Shown here one piece after another: positions 1-6,212 of a stretch of 6,212 nucleotides of DNA. The stretch's first letter is position 1, and each line of letters opens with the position of its first letter. Source of the DNA: Pyrinomonadaceae bacterium (GTDB taxonomy: Bacteria > Acidobacteriota > Blastocatellia > Pyrinomonadales > Pyrinomonadaceae); assembly GCA_013813825.1 (NCBI GenBank), contig JACCRA010000265.1:1-6212 (forward strand), given 5' to 3'. A program made the position numbers and the translations under genes. Below the pieces are notes generated by a model. It was not told where the DNA came from. It was given only the letters and a program-made list of their open reading frames with translations, and did not search any database.

Positions 1-344
1 GCCGAAAAGGGATCGGTCCAGCCGAGCCGGTTCCAGTAATCGACGTGCTGGCCGAGCGCGATGATCTCGACGCCGGGAAACGGCTGGCGCTGCTCGAAAT
101 TCGCCAACACCTCGTCGGCCGGCGGACAGCTTGAACACCCTTCGGATGTGAATAACTCGATCAGCACTGGCGTCGGCCGTTGATCGCCGGCTGGTAGAGC
201 CGTCGCTTCCTTGTTTTTTATTTCACCTTCCGTGGCGACAACGGTTGATTTCGTCTGTCCAGACCTCCGCGCCGCCACCGCGACTGTGAGCAGCAGCAGC
301 GCCGCCGCGCCAGTCGTCAAAAACACCACCATCCAATTTCGCAT
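1..344 (-). CDS. DUF1223 family thioredoxin-like exported protein (partial, C-terminus outside window)
   Basis: The first 114 codons of a leftward gene are visible, and the rest lies beyond the window edge. Residues about 5-25 form a hydrophobic signal peptide or anchor, followed by a polar linker to about residue 58. The conserved core then begins with [17 protein letters not shown] (residues 61-77) and continues to [15 protein letters not shown] (100-114). Both stretches are hallmarks of the DUF1223 family (PF06764), which has a thioredoxin-like fold. Cys70 and Cys73 make a CxxC pair, so a thiol-disulfide role outside the cytoplasm is plausible, but the family's reaction is not established to my knowledge. 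The start at 344 is supported by AGAGGA at 355-360, ten bases upstream. A second in-frame ATG lies four codons further in. The gene is divergent from msrP. Family assignment is confident; function is not. Confidence 0.9.
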   Translation of the reverse strand, partial: MRNWMVVFLTTGAAALLLLTVAVAARRSGQTKSTVVATEGEIKNKEATALPAGDQRPTPVLIELFTSEGCSSCPPADEVLANFEQRQPFPGVEIIALGQHVDYWNRLGWTDPFS

Positions 345-631
345 ATTTGGCAAATCCTCTCAGTACCGGAAATAAAAACGCTCGCTGAAAGTATTATGCT
401 TGGAGACGGGGATTTTATTCCACGTCGTCAGGCGCGGTACCCAGACGAGCGGCCGGTGCGTGCAACGAAACTTGATACCCTTGCTTCTCAGATGCAAGGA
501 GCAGAAACTTGGACTGCTAAAGACGGTAAAAATTTCTTGCCCGACGGCGTGCGCCAAAACTGACGCCGGAGGGCAAGCGTATTTCTCAACATCATCAAGA
601 CAACTGACAACAGCAACGGGGAATTCGCCAG
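345..631. promoter_or_regulatory. Divergent intergenic region between the DUF1223 gene and msrP
   Basis: This 287-base spacer must hold the leftward promoter of the DUF1223 gene and probably the rightward promoter of msrP. It is less GC-rich than the flanking genes. On the minus strand a CATAAT hexamer (393-398) is a possible -10 box, but the matching -35 position has only a weak TGGAAT. I find no convincing sigma-70 pair for msrP: TTGATA at 472-477 has no good -10 partner. A small hairpin sits at 479-499. A GGGG run at 617-620 is the only, weak, ribosome-binding candidate ahead of msrP. No convincing gene is present. Confidence 0.5.
479..499. repeat. Small inverted repeat (6-bp stem, 9-base loop)
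   Basis: CCTTGC at 479-484 is perfectly complementary to GCAAGG at 494-499, with a nine-base loop. It lies about 130 bases upstream of the msrP start and 135 bases from the DUF1223 start. It could be an operator or a transcript hairpin, or it could be chance. There is no T-run after it, so it is not an intrinsic terminator. Confidence 0.35.
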
Positions 632-1603
632 ATGTTAATTAAGAAAGCGGACGACGTTAAGAGCAGCGAGATCACGGATCAAAAAACTTATCTCAACCGC
701 CGCAACTTCATGCGCGCGGCGGCATTGGCCGGGACGGCGACGGCGACCGGACTTCTGTACCGGCAGTTCGCCGTGCCAGCAGGGCCGGAGGTACGGGGCG
801 AGAAGATCGCCGTCGTGCAAACCCCGGCCGCCGAAATCATCCCGCCCATCGACGAGAAGTTGACCCCGTATCAGGACATTACGCACTACAACAACTTTTA
901 CGAGTTCGGCACGAACAAAGGCGGCGTGGCCGCCAACGCGAAGAATTTCGTGACACGCCCGTGGACGGTCAGCGTCGAGGGATTGGTCCAGCGGCCGAAA
1001 GTTTTCGATCTTGATGAGATACTGCGGCTCGCTCCGGCCGAGGAACGCGTCTATCGGATGCGCTGCGTCGAAGGGTGGTCGATGGTCATTCCGTGGGTCG
1101 GGTTACCGCTGGCGAAATTATTGAAGGAGGTCGAGCCGCTCGGACAGGCGAAGTATGTCGCTTTTGAAACCGCCGCCGACCGCAAGCGCGGAATGCAACT
1201 GCCGAACGCGCTCGATTGGCCTTACGTTGAAGGCTTGCGGCTCGACGAGGCGCTGCACCCGCTAACGATCCTCGCGCACGGTCTCTACGGCGAAACGCTG
1301 CCGCCGCAAAACGGCGCTCCGCTCCGGCTTGTTGTCCCGTGGAAGTACGGCTTTAAGGGAATTAAGTCGATCATCAAAATCAGCCTTGTGGAGCGCGAGC
1401 CGCCGACATCTTGGAATCTGGCCGCGTCGGACGAGTACGGCTTCTACTCGAACGTCAACCCGGAAGTCAGTCACCCGCGCTGGAGTCAGGCGCGCGAGCA
1501 GCGTATTGGCGAGTTCGGGAAGCGCGACACGCTGATGTTCAACGGCTACGCCGAACAAGTCGCGCAAATCTACGCGGGGATGGATTTGAAACGCAATTTC
1601 TAA
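632..1603 (+). CDS. msrP: Protein-methionine-sulfoxide reductase catalytic subunit MsrP (YedY), molybdopterin enzyme
   Basis: MsrP reduces methionine sulfoxide residues in periplasmic proteins and so repairs oxidised envelope proteins. It takes electrons from MsrQ, encoded next. The 323-residue length is close to E. coli MsrP (334). A Tat signal carries the twin arginines at residues 23-24 (NRRNFM), followed by a hydrophobic stretch to about residue 50. The start of the mature domain has the family motif [12 protein letters not shown] (86-97). [16 protein letters not shown] (142-157) supplies Cys145, the equivalent of the cysteine that ligates molybdenum. The sulfite-oxidase-like fold continues through [19 protein letters not shown] (229-247). 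The ATG at 632 is preferred because the leader [14 protein letters not shown] before the twin arginine matches family N-termini; the ribosome site is weak. Cofactor insertion must occur in the cytoplasm before Tat export. The gap to msrQ is 175 bases. Confidence 0.97.
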   Translation: MLIKKADDVKSSEITDQKTYLNRRNFMRAAALAGTATATGLLYRQFAVPAGPEVRGEKIAVVQTPAAEIIPPIDEKLTPYQDITHYNNFYEFGTNKGGVAANAKNFVTRPWTVSVEGLVQRPKVFDLDEILRLAPAEERVYRMRCVEGWSMVIPWVGLPLAKLLKEVEPLGQAKYVAFETAADRKRGMQLPNALDWPYVEGLRLDEALHPLTILAHGLYGETLPPQNGAPLRLVVPWKYGFKGIKSIIKISLVEREPPTSWNLAASDEYGFYSNVNPEVSHPRWSQAREQRIGEFGKRDTLMFNGYAEQVAQIYAGMDLKRNF

Positions 1604-1620
1604 ACCAGACAGAAGAACCA

Positions 1621-1749
1621 TTAACCACAAGGAAGGGAAAACGATGAATGCGAAATGATGAATGATAAATTAAAGACAGAACGCTTGTGGCTTTTATTCA
1701 TCCTTCATCCTTCCGCCTTCATCTTTGCTCTTGTGTCCTCTGTGGTGAA
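1621..1749. repeat. Imperfect inverted repeat between msrP and msrQ
   Basis: Most of the 175-base intercistronic gap folds back on itself. The outer arms are ACCACAaGGA (1624-1633) and TCCTCTGTGGT (1736-1746). The inner arms are GATGAATG-rich sequence (1643-1670) and the complementary TTTATTCATCC, TTCATCC and CTTCATC units (1693-1723), with gaps and mismatches. The right arm contains TTCATCC as a tandem direct repeat. The element has no coding capacity. It resembles REP-like or miniature-element intergenic filler. In the msrPQ transcript it could form a long imperfect hairpin between the two reading frames. It ends about 19 bases before the msrQ ribosome site. Confidence 0.7.
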
Positions 1750-1778
1750 ATGATTTTAATCCAAGATAGAAGGTCGTC

Positions 1779-2423
1779 ATGAGTAAAAGTATCAGTTCCA
1801 CGCCGGACGTGAAATTCATCAGGTCAGTTCTCTTCATCAACGCACTGGTCCCTCTGGCGCTGCTGGGGTGGGACGCCTATCGCAAGCAACTCGGCGCGAA
1901 CCCCATCGAGTTCGCGACGCGGGCGACCGGCATTCTGACTTTGTTGTTCCTGCTCATCTCGCTGGCCGTCACGCCTTTGAGGAAATTGACGGGAGCCAAT
2001 TGGCTGATCAAGTTTCGCCGGATGCTCGGCCTCTACGCCTTTTTCTACAGCAGCCTGCACCTGTTGACTTACGTCTGGTTCGATAAATTTTTCGGCTTTC
2101 GGAGTATCGTCGAAGACGTGTGGAGCCGTCCGTTCATCGCGGTCGGGATGGCGAGCTTTCTGCTGATGGTCCCGCTGGCGATCACCTCGACGAACAACAT
2201 GATCAAGCGACTCGGCGGGAAGCGTTGGGCGCGGCTGCACAAGAGCGTCTATCTGATCGCCATCGGCGGCGTCGTCCACTTTTACATGATCGTCAAGTCG
2301 GACACGCGCCTGCCTTACGCTTTCGGCGCGGTGCTGGCCGTCCTGCTCATCTATCGCGTGGTCACGGCGACTCAAACGCGCCCCACGCTAAAGGTCACTT
2401 CGAACGCGCTGCCGAAGAGCTAA
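1779..2423 (+). CDS. msrQ: Protein-methionine-sulfoxide reductase haem-binding subunit MsrQ (YedZ)
   Basis: MsrQ is the inner-membrane b-type cytochrome that passes electrons from the quinone pool or a cytosolic flavin reductase to MsrP. The 214-residue protein is the family's usual size and has the ferric-reductase-like membrane fold (PF01794). About six hydrophobic segments are visible: roughly residues 14-31, 48-66, 82-100, 118-136, 154-172 and 179-196. Candidate haem-ligand histidines are His94 (SSLHLLTYVW), His154 (RWARLHKSVY) and His167 (GVVHFYMIV). Their spacing matches that of the conserved histidines in E. coli MsrQ. The ATG at 1779 has AGAAGG at 1768-1773, five bases upstream. Co-transcription with msrP is likely despite the repeat-filled gap. 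The stop codon abuts a second palindrome shared with a convergent gene. Confidence 0.96.
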   Translation: MSKSISSTPDVKFIRSVLFINALVPLALLGWDAYRKQLGANPIEFATRATGILTLLFLLISLAVTPLRKLTGANWLIKFRRMLGLYAFFYSSLHLLTYVWFDKFFGFRSIVEDVWSRPFIAVGMASFLLMVPLAITSTNNMIKRLGGKRWARLHKSVYLIAIGGVVHFYMIVKSDTRLPYAFGAVLAVLLIYRVVTATQTRPTLKVTSNALPKS

Positions 2424-2424
2424 T

Positions 2425-2553
2425 AGCCGTCAGCAATCAGCTATCAGCTAAAACCAGATCGCCCCCCGCAACGCGCTTCAGACACAAAGCGTGAAGTGAA
2501 TGAGCCGCATCGCAGGTGGTTGGCTGATAACTGATAGCTGAATGCTGATAGCT
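2425..2553. repeat. Long imperfect palindrome filling the convergent spacer
   Basis: The 26-base arm at 2425-2450 pairs with 2528-2553, with 22 of 26 positions complementary and no gaps. Both arms are made of AGCTATCAGC-type units (TCAGCTATCAG is perfectly shared). The interior also pairs loosely: AAACC near 2451-2455 with GGTTGG near 2518-2523, and CCGCAACGCG near 2465-2474 with the CGCATCGCA side. The element occupies essentially the whole gap between two convergent genes, and its last base is the first base of the TAA (read as tta) that ends the leftward gene. No T-run follows either arm, so it is not a canonical intrinsic terminator, although it could still stop or stabilise both transcripts. 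REP-like dispersed repeats look like this. Confidence 0.8.
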
Positions 2554-5321
2554 TATGAACGTGCGACGCGCCGCCAGATTCCGGCCTCACCTTCTTGCCG
2601 GATGATGGCATTGACTTCGCGGTAGGCGGCGGCGTAGAGGGCGCGCATCTCGGCGGCGGACACCGGCTTGAGCAGATTCTTCTCAATCATTTCGAGCGAC
2701 AATTTGTGTGGCGGCTCTGAGCGGGCGAGCGCCGCGCCCTCGCCGGCGAAGTGCGCGGCCAAGCCTTCGACGAGCCAGCGCGGAGCGCGCCCGTCGCTTA
2801 AGGCTTCGATGACGGCGTGCGCGTACTCGTGCCTGAGGGTCGTCGCAAGGATACGGCGGCGCGTGAGCGTCTGGAGCGGTTGTGTCTCGATGCGCCGCGC
2901 GCTCGTCGTCACGGCGGCGACCCACGCCGGTTGATTGGTTGCTCCGGTGAAATCGCCGGTCGTCGGGTGAACGAAAACCTCGATGTTGAAGGCGGGCGGC
3001 GCAAGCGAGGCCGCAGCGAGTCGGGCGCGCAGGTCGGCGCGCGCCGCTTCGAGCACGCGCAAGGCCGCTTCGGCTTCGCGTTTCAGGTTGATCTTCGGAT
3101 CGGTCGGGTAGTTGATGCGGAAGTTTTCGCTTGCCAGCGTGAGGCGCGCGGCGTGCGCGAGAGATGAGTTTGGTAATTCGGTCCGCGCCGCCGTCGTCGT
3201 TGTGCGGCTGACGTTGGTGCCGGGAAAATAGTGCGCGATGATGTGGCGATAGTTCGCGCCGCGTCGCGCTAAGACGTGCGCGCCGTGCTGGCACAAGCCG
3301 AGACCGTGGCCGAACCCGCTGCCGCGAAAGACGAACACCTCGCCCCGCCGCTCGACGGTGAAGCGCGAGCTTTTCAAGACGTTCCATCCAAGCGTGCGCC
3401 CGACGATAATCTTAAAATCCCAGCCACGCAGGCGGACGGTGCGCTCACCCACGAGCCGGATCAGTTCTGCGCGCCCGCTCGCGTCGCTGTGCTCAACCAC
3501 GATGTCATCGAGCCGCGCCCCCACGTCGCTCCTCATGCGCCCGTCGGCGCGCAAAGCGCGGTGCAAGTCGCTTTTAGAAATTTCGTCCGTCCAACTGCGA
3601 TAAGGCATCGCCGCGCAATACTCGTCCGCCACGCCGCGCTCGTAAGCCTCACGCGCCGGCACCCCCCACAACGCCTCGCCGCTCGCCGTCGCGCCGCCGC
3701 ATGAAGCCGAGAAGTAGGCGCTCGCCAACTGCCCGCGCCCGTCCAGCAAGACTTCGCCCATTGTGTCGCGCAACGCGCGGCGCAGCAGCGTGTGAAAGTC
3801 CGGCCGCGCGTTCTCCCGCGTGACGTGCAAAAATCGCTGGCAGTGCGTGAGATCGCAAAAGTTAAAATTCTCGGAAGCATGACGCCGGAGATTGTTAAGG
3901 GCGAAAGTGCGACTGACCACAGCCTGCGTCTTGAGCGCGGCTAGTTCGCCTTCTGTGCTGGCCTCCGCCGCCAGCACGCCGAACAAATAATCTTCGAGGC
4001 CGAGCGTTTTAACCCACCCGCCGCGCGTCAGGCGCACGCGCACCATCTTGACCCGCGCGACCTGCCCCGGCATAACTCCGCGCGGCGGCGCGACGAAAGC
4101 CGGCGACGTGGCTGCCTCGTCCCGGATATTCGACCCTCCATTAGCAGCACTCTCATCAATCGCCGTCCGCGCGTGCGAGCCTTGCTGTTGGTGCCGGCGC
4201 TCGCCCTCGCCGCGCGCCAACTCCGCGAAGACTTGCCGCGCCAGCCCCGCGCTCTCCGCGCCGGTGCCGCGCCGGAGAAAGACGAGCACGGCGAGTCGCA
4301 CGTCTTGCGGCTGTATCACGTCCGCACTCTGTTGGTCCCCTAACGGTGAGGCGGCGTCGGCGGCGAGGCCGACGAACCAACCGTGCGTTCGATAGTCGCC
4401 CACTTGGGTCGCCGTCCCGGTCTTGCCGAAGACGTGAAGCGGCAGCGAATCAAGCGAAGCCCTCGTCGCCGTCCCTTCCTCCACTGCGCCGCGCATTCCC
4501 GCCAGTAGCACCTGCCGATGCGCCGTCTCTAACCCGACGAGGCGCGCACTCTCCGGCGTCTCGAAACCGCCCGCGGGATTAAGTCGCGGCGTCCACAATT
4601 GTCCGCCGTTAAAGAGCGCGGCGTATGCCGCAAGCAACCGCGCCGGCGTCACCAGTACATCGCCGCCTTCACCAAGCGCCGTGCGGACGTGCCACGACGA
4701 CGGCCCGCGCCGCCATCCCGCGCCGGCCATCGCCGGTTGCAGTGTGCCGACGGGCGCGGAGTCGAGGCCATATTCAGCGAGCGTCTCGCCGAACGCGGCG
4801 GGGACCAATCGCTCGCCTAGTTTCGCGAAATAATAATTGCACGACTGCGCGAGCGCCCCGGCGGCGTCAAGCGGCGGCAGATGTAACTCATGCGCGCACC
4901 GGATCGAGAAATCTTCCCGCGCATACTTATGCCGGCACAGCAGACGCGAATCCGTCTTGACGCTCCCCGACCGCAACGCCGCCAAAAGCGTGAACGGCTT
5001 AATCGTCGAGCCGGGCGGAAAGACACCCTCGGTTGCCAGTCGCGGATTGACCACCACGCGCACCCGCCCCGTCCGCGGATCGAGCGCCATGATCGTCCCC
5101 TCGCGCCCGCCGAGAGATTCGGCGGCGGCGCGCTGCAACGCCGCGTCAGTTTCGTCTTCGTTGACCTCTGGGTTGCCGGGAAAAGCAACGAGCGTGGTTG
5201 GCCGGGCAGGGCGGATTTGACTATGTGGTAGGCAAGCCAACAGGAAAACGACGCACAGCCCGGCTTGGACTAGCCCGCGTCGTTGACCGTCAGCTTCAAG
5301 CAACGTAATCGCTTTCATCAT
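2553..5321 (-). CDS. Three-module envelope protein: penicillin-binding transpeptidase, SpoIID/LytB domain, gluzincin metallopeptidase
   Basis: This 922-residue protein is numbered here from the ATG at 5321. An N-terminal hydrophobic stretch (about 16-31) ends in LLAC (Cys30), a possible lipobox, so it is either a lipoprotein or membrane-anchored. Residues about 75-370 are a penicillin-binding transpeptidase domain (PF00905 type) with the complete active site: S105-TI-K108, S160-C-N162 and K300-TGT. A polar linker (about 371-417) follows. Residues about 422-705 are a SpoIID/LytB domain (PF08486 type): LGLEDYLFGVLAAEAS with Glu453 at the catalytic position, CDLTHCQ (489-495), FSASCGG (537-543) and GSGFGHGLGLCQHGA (667-681). 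SpoIID proteins cleave glycan strands as lytic transglycosylases. Residues about 725-920 resemble MA-clan peptidases, with HEYAH (831-835) and Glu852 in WLVEGLAAHF as zinc ligands. No premature stop or frameshift is seen. A GTG at 5333 could add four residues. It probably forms an operon with the upstream membrane-protein gene. Domains are confident; the substrate is unknown. Confidence 0.93.
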   Translation of the reverse strand: MMKAITLLEADGQRRGLVQAGLCVVFLLACLPHSQIRPARPTTLVAFPGNPEVNEDETDAALQRAAAESLGGREGTIMALDPRTGRVRVVVNPRLATEGVFPPGSTIKPFTLLAALRSGSVKTDSRLLCRHKYAREDFSIRCAHELHLPPLDAAGALAQSCNYYFAKLGERLVPAAFGETLAEYGLDSAPVGTLQPAMAGAGWRRGPSSWHVRTALGEGGDVLVTPARLLAAYAALFNGGQLWTPRLNPAGGFETPESARLVGLETAHRQVLLAGMRGAVEEGTATRASLDSLPLHVFGKTGTATQVGDYRTHGWFVGLAADAASPLGDQQSADVIQPQDVRLAVLVFLRRGTGAESAGLARQVFAELARGEGERRHQQQGSHARTAIDESAANGGSNIRDEAATSPAFVAPPRGVMPGQVARVKMVRVRLTRGGWVKTLGLEDYLFGVLAAEASTEGELAALKTQAVVSRTFALNNLRRHASENFNFCDLTHCQRFLHVTRENARPDFHTLLRRALRDTMGEVLLDGRGQLASAYFSASCGGATASGEALWGVPAREAYERGVADEYCAAMPYRSWTDEISKSDLHRALRADGRMRSDVGARLDDIVVEHSDASGRAELIRLVGERTVRLRGWDFKIIVGRTLGWNVLKSSRFTVERRGEVFVFRGSGFGHGLGLCQHGAHVLARRGANYRHIIAHYFPGTNVSRTTTTAARTELPNSSLAHAARLTLASENFRINYPTDPKINLKREAEAALRVLEAARADLRARLAAASLAPPAFNIEVFVHPTTGDFTGATNQPAWVAAVTTSARRIETQPLQTLTRRRILATTLRHEYAHAVIEALSDGRAPRWLVEGLAAHFAGEGAALARSEPPHKLSLEMIEKNLLKPVSAAEMRALYAAAYREVNAIIRQEGEAGIWRRVARS

Positions 5322-5330
5322 CAGCCAGCG

Positions 5331-5335
5331 CACCT
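5331..5335 (-). promoter_or_regulatory. Ribosome-binding site deciding the start of the three-module gene
   Basis: On the minus strand AGGTG lies nine bases before the tandem ATGATG that begins at 5321. This spacing favours ATG 5321. The longest frame would instead start at a GTG (5333-5331) inside this same motif and has no purine-rich site at a suitable distance upstream. Confidence 0.6.
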
Positions 5336-5347
5336 AACATAAGTTAC

Positions 5348-6208
5348 TCACCCCTGTGCCACGGCACTCGACGGCGCTTGATTGTTGCTGCCTAAGACGG
5401 CCGATTGCGCCAGTGCCCGTAGCGTCAGCGTCCAGCCGAAGAGGGTGAAGGCGAAGGCGAGCAGGAGGCGGAGGGAGAAGAGCGTTAGTTCCAGCCAGTT
5501 GCTCTCGAAGCGCGTCGGAGTGTGGAGCAGGAAGTAGGGAATCAACGCGAAGAGAATGAGGCCGACGGCATAGGTCAGCGCGGACTGGGGCGCGAAGGCG
5601 CGGGCGATGGTCGAGCCGAGGCGGCGGAGCGCGCCGACTAAGCCATCGCGCGCGACCGCGAGCCACACATTGATCGCCAAGAGCGGGAGCACGACGCCGA
5701 GGAGCAGCAACTTCAACGCGACCACCGCGACATATTTCCAGCGCACCGGCGGCAATGGCCGCGCCCCCGCTGCGTCCGGCCCGCCCTCCGCCGCTGCTGC
5801 CTCGCGCTCTTGAATAGCACGGGCTGCTTCCTCCGGATCAGGTTTGACGCGATCTTCCAGCTTGTTGGTCCCCCACACGAACAGCAGCGCCAACGCGATG
5901 AGCGGCAGGCTCACGAGGAACAGCTTCCAACCCGTCGCGGCGGCTTGCGCGAGCAACGCGAGCGGTCTGGTTTCGCCGAGCGCCGTCCGCGCGCTCCCCG
6001 CCAGCAGCAGCAACAGCAGCACGGGCACGGCGACGGCCAAAAGCGCCGTCAGCAGCACCTGCCAGACGGTCGCCTCGCGCGTCGTCATAAACAGGTAACA
6101 CGCGCCGAGCAGCGCCGCGTACAACGCCGCCAGCACGCCGAGCGCCGGCCACCCGCCGAGCAGTTCGCGCGCGGCGGAAAAAAGATTCGTCAAAACATTC
6201 TTAGTCAT
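5348..6208 (-). CDS. Unrecognised multi-pass membrane protein (about six segments)
   Basis: I do not recognise a named family in this 286-residue protein. Hydrophobic segments lie at about residues 21-41, 49-70, 94-113, 158-184, 209-228 and 240-262, giving about six membrane spans. Between the third and fourth is a hydrophilic, charged, Ala/Glu-rich loop (about 114-156, including DPEEAARAIQEREAAAAEGG and a proline-rich end) that may be helical. No catalytic or cofactor motif is visible; it could be a scaffold, a transporter subunit or an insertion factor. The ATG at 6208 is only four bases from the window edge, so its ribosome site cannot be seen and a longer start is possible. The stop is 26 bases before the start of the three-module cell-wall gene on the same strand, so the two are probably co-transcribed. 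Confidence 0.8.
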   Translation of the reverse strand: MTKNVLTNLFSAARELLGGWPALGVLAALYAALLGACYLFMTTREATVWQVLLTALLAVAVPVLLLLLLAGSARTALGETRPLALLAQAAATGWKLFLVSLPLIALALLFVWGTNKLEDRVKPDPEEAARAIQEREAAAAEGGPDAAGARPLPPVRWKYVAVVALKLLLLGVVLPLLAINVWLAVARDGLVGALRRLGSTIARAFAPQSALTYAVGLILFALIPYFLLHTPTRFESNWLELTLFSLRLLLAFAFTLFGWTLTLRALAQSAVLGSNNQAPSSAVAQG

Positions 6209-6212
6209 CGGT

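Noticed and set aside
345..631. Possible molybdenum-cofactor riboswitch ahead of msrP
   Set aside because: Considered because MsrP is a molybdoenzyme, but only one 6-bp hairpin is visible and no multi-stem arrangement like that class can be supported by eye.
400..642. 80-codon plus-strand open frame in the divergent spacer, overlapping the msrP start
   Set aside because: No recognisable domain, unconvincing composition and no ribosome site. It runs over the well-supported msrP start in another frame.
1824..2375. 183-codon minus-strand open frame opposite msrQ
   Set aside because: It is antisense to a clear msrQ. Its Arg/Asp/Gln-rich composition is typical of a shadow frame in GC-rich DNA.
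2424..2552. Intrinsic terminator between the convergent genes
   Set aside because: The palindrome is long and imperfect, and neither arm is followed by a T-run, so it was called a repeat.
2817..2831. HEYAH as a chance HExxH match
   Set aside because: Rejected as chance because the third ligand context WLVEGLAAHF follows at the usual distance and the preceding SENFRINYPTDP and dFTGATNQPAWVA-like stretches fit MA-clan peptidase domains.
2683..3387. 234-codon minus-strand frame inside the SpoIID and peptidase part of the fused gene
   Set aside because: Arg-rich shadow of the large frame, which carries clear catalytic motifs over the same bases.
6000..6020. CAGCAGCAGCAACAGCAGC run as a microsatellite
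   Set aside because: It is explained by poly-leucine codons (VLLLLLLAG) in the second membrane segment of the protein encoded there.

Overview
GC-rich bacterial DNA (about 60% G+C by eye) with five protein genes and no RNA genes, CRISPR arrays or transposases. The gene content and the palindromic intergenic filler resemble Acidobacteriota, possibly Blastocatellia-like lineages. This placement rests on recalled resemblance and is tentative.

Left part (1-2423): a divergent arrangement around a 287-base spacer. To the left runs the start of a DUF1223 thioredoxin-like exported protein with a CSSC motif, cut by the window edge. To the right runs msrP-msrQ, a periplasmic methionine sulfoxide reductase. 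MsrP is a Tat-exported molybdopterin enzyme, and MsrQ is the haem b membrane protein that feeds it electrons. The two msr genes are separated by 175 bases, most of which is an imperfect inverted repeat.

Middle (2424-2552): msrQ converges on the next gene. The spacer is almost wholly one imperfect palindrome built from AGCTATCAGC-like units, and it abuts both stop codons.

Right part (2553-6208): a leftward pair, probably one operon with a 26-base gap. The first gene encodes an unrecognised protein of about six membrane segments. The second encodes a 922-residue exported protein that joins three cell-wall or protease modules in one open frame: a penicillin-binding transpeptidase domain (STIK, SCN, KTGT), a SpoIID/LytB glycan-cleaving domain and a C-terminal HExxH gluzincin metallopeptidase. 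This fusion is the most interesting item in the window. It suggests a multifunctional envelope protein anchored at the membrane, with the six-segment protein as a possible partner. All enzymatic roles are inferred from motifs.
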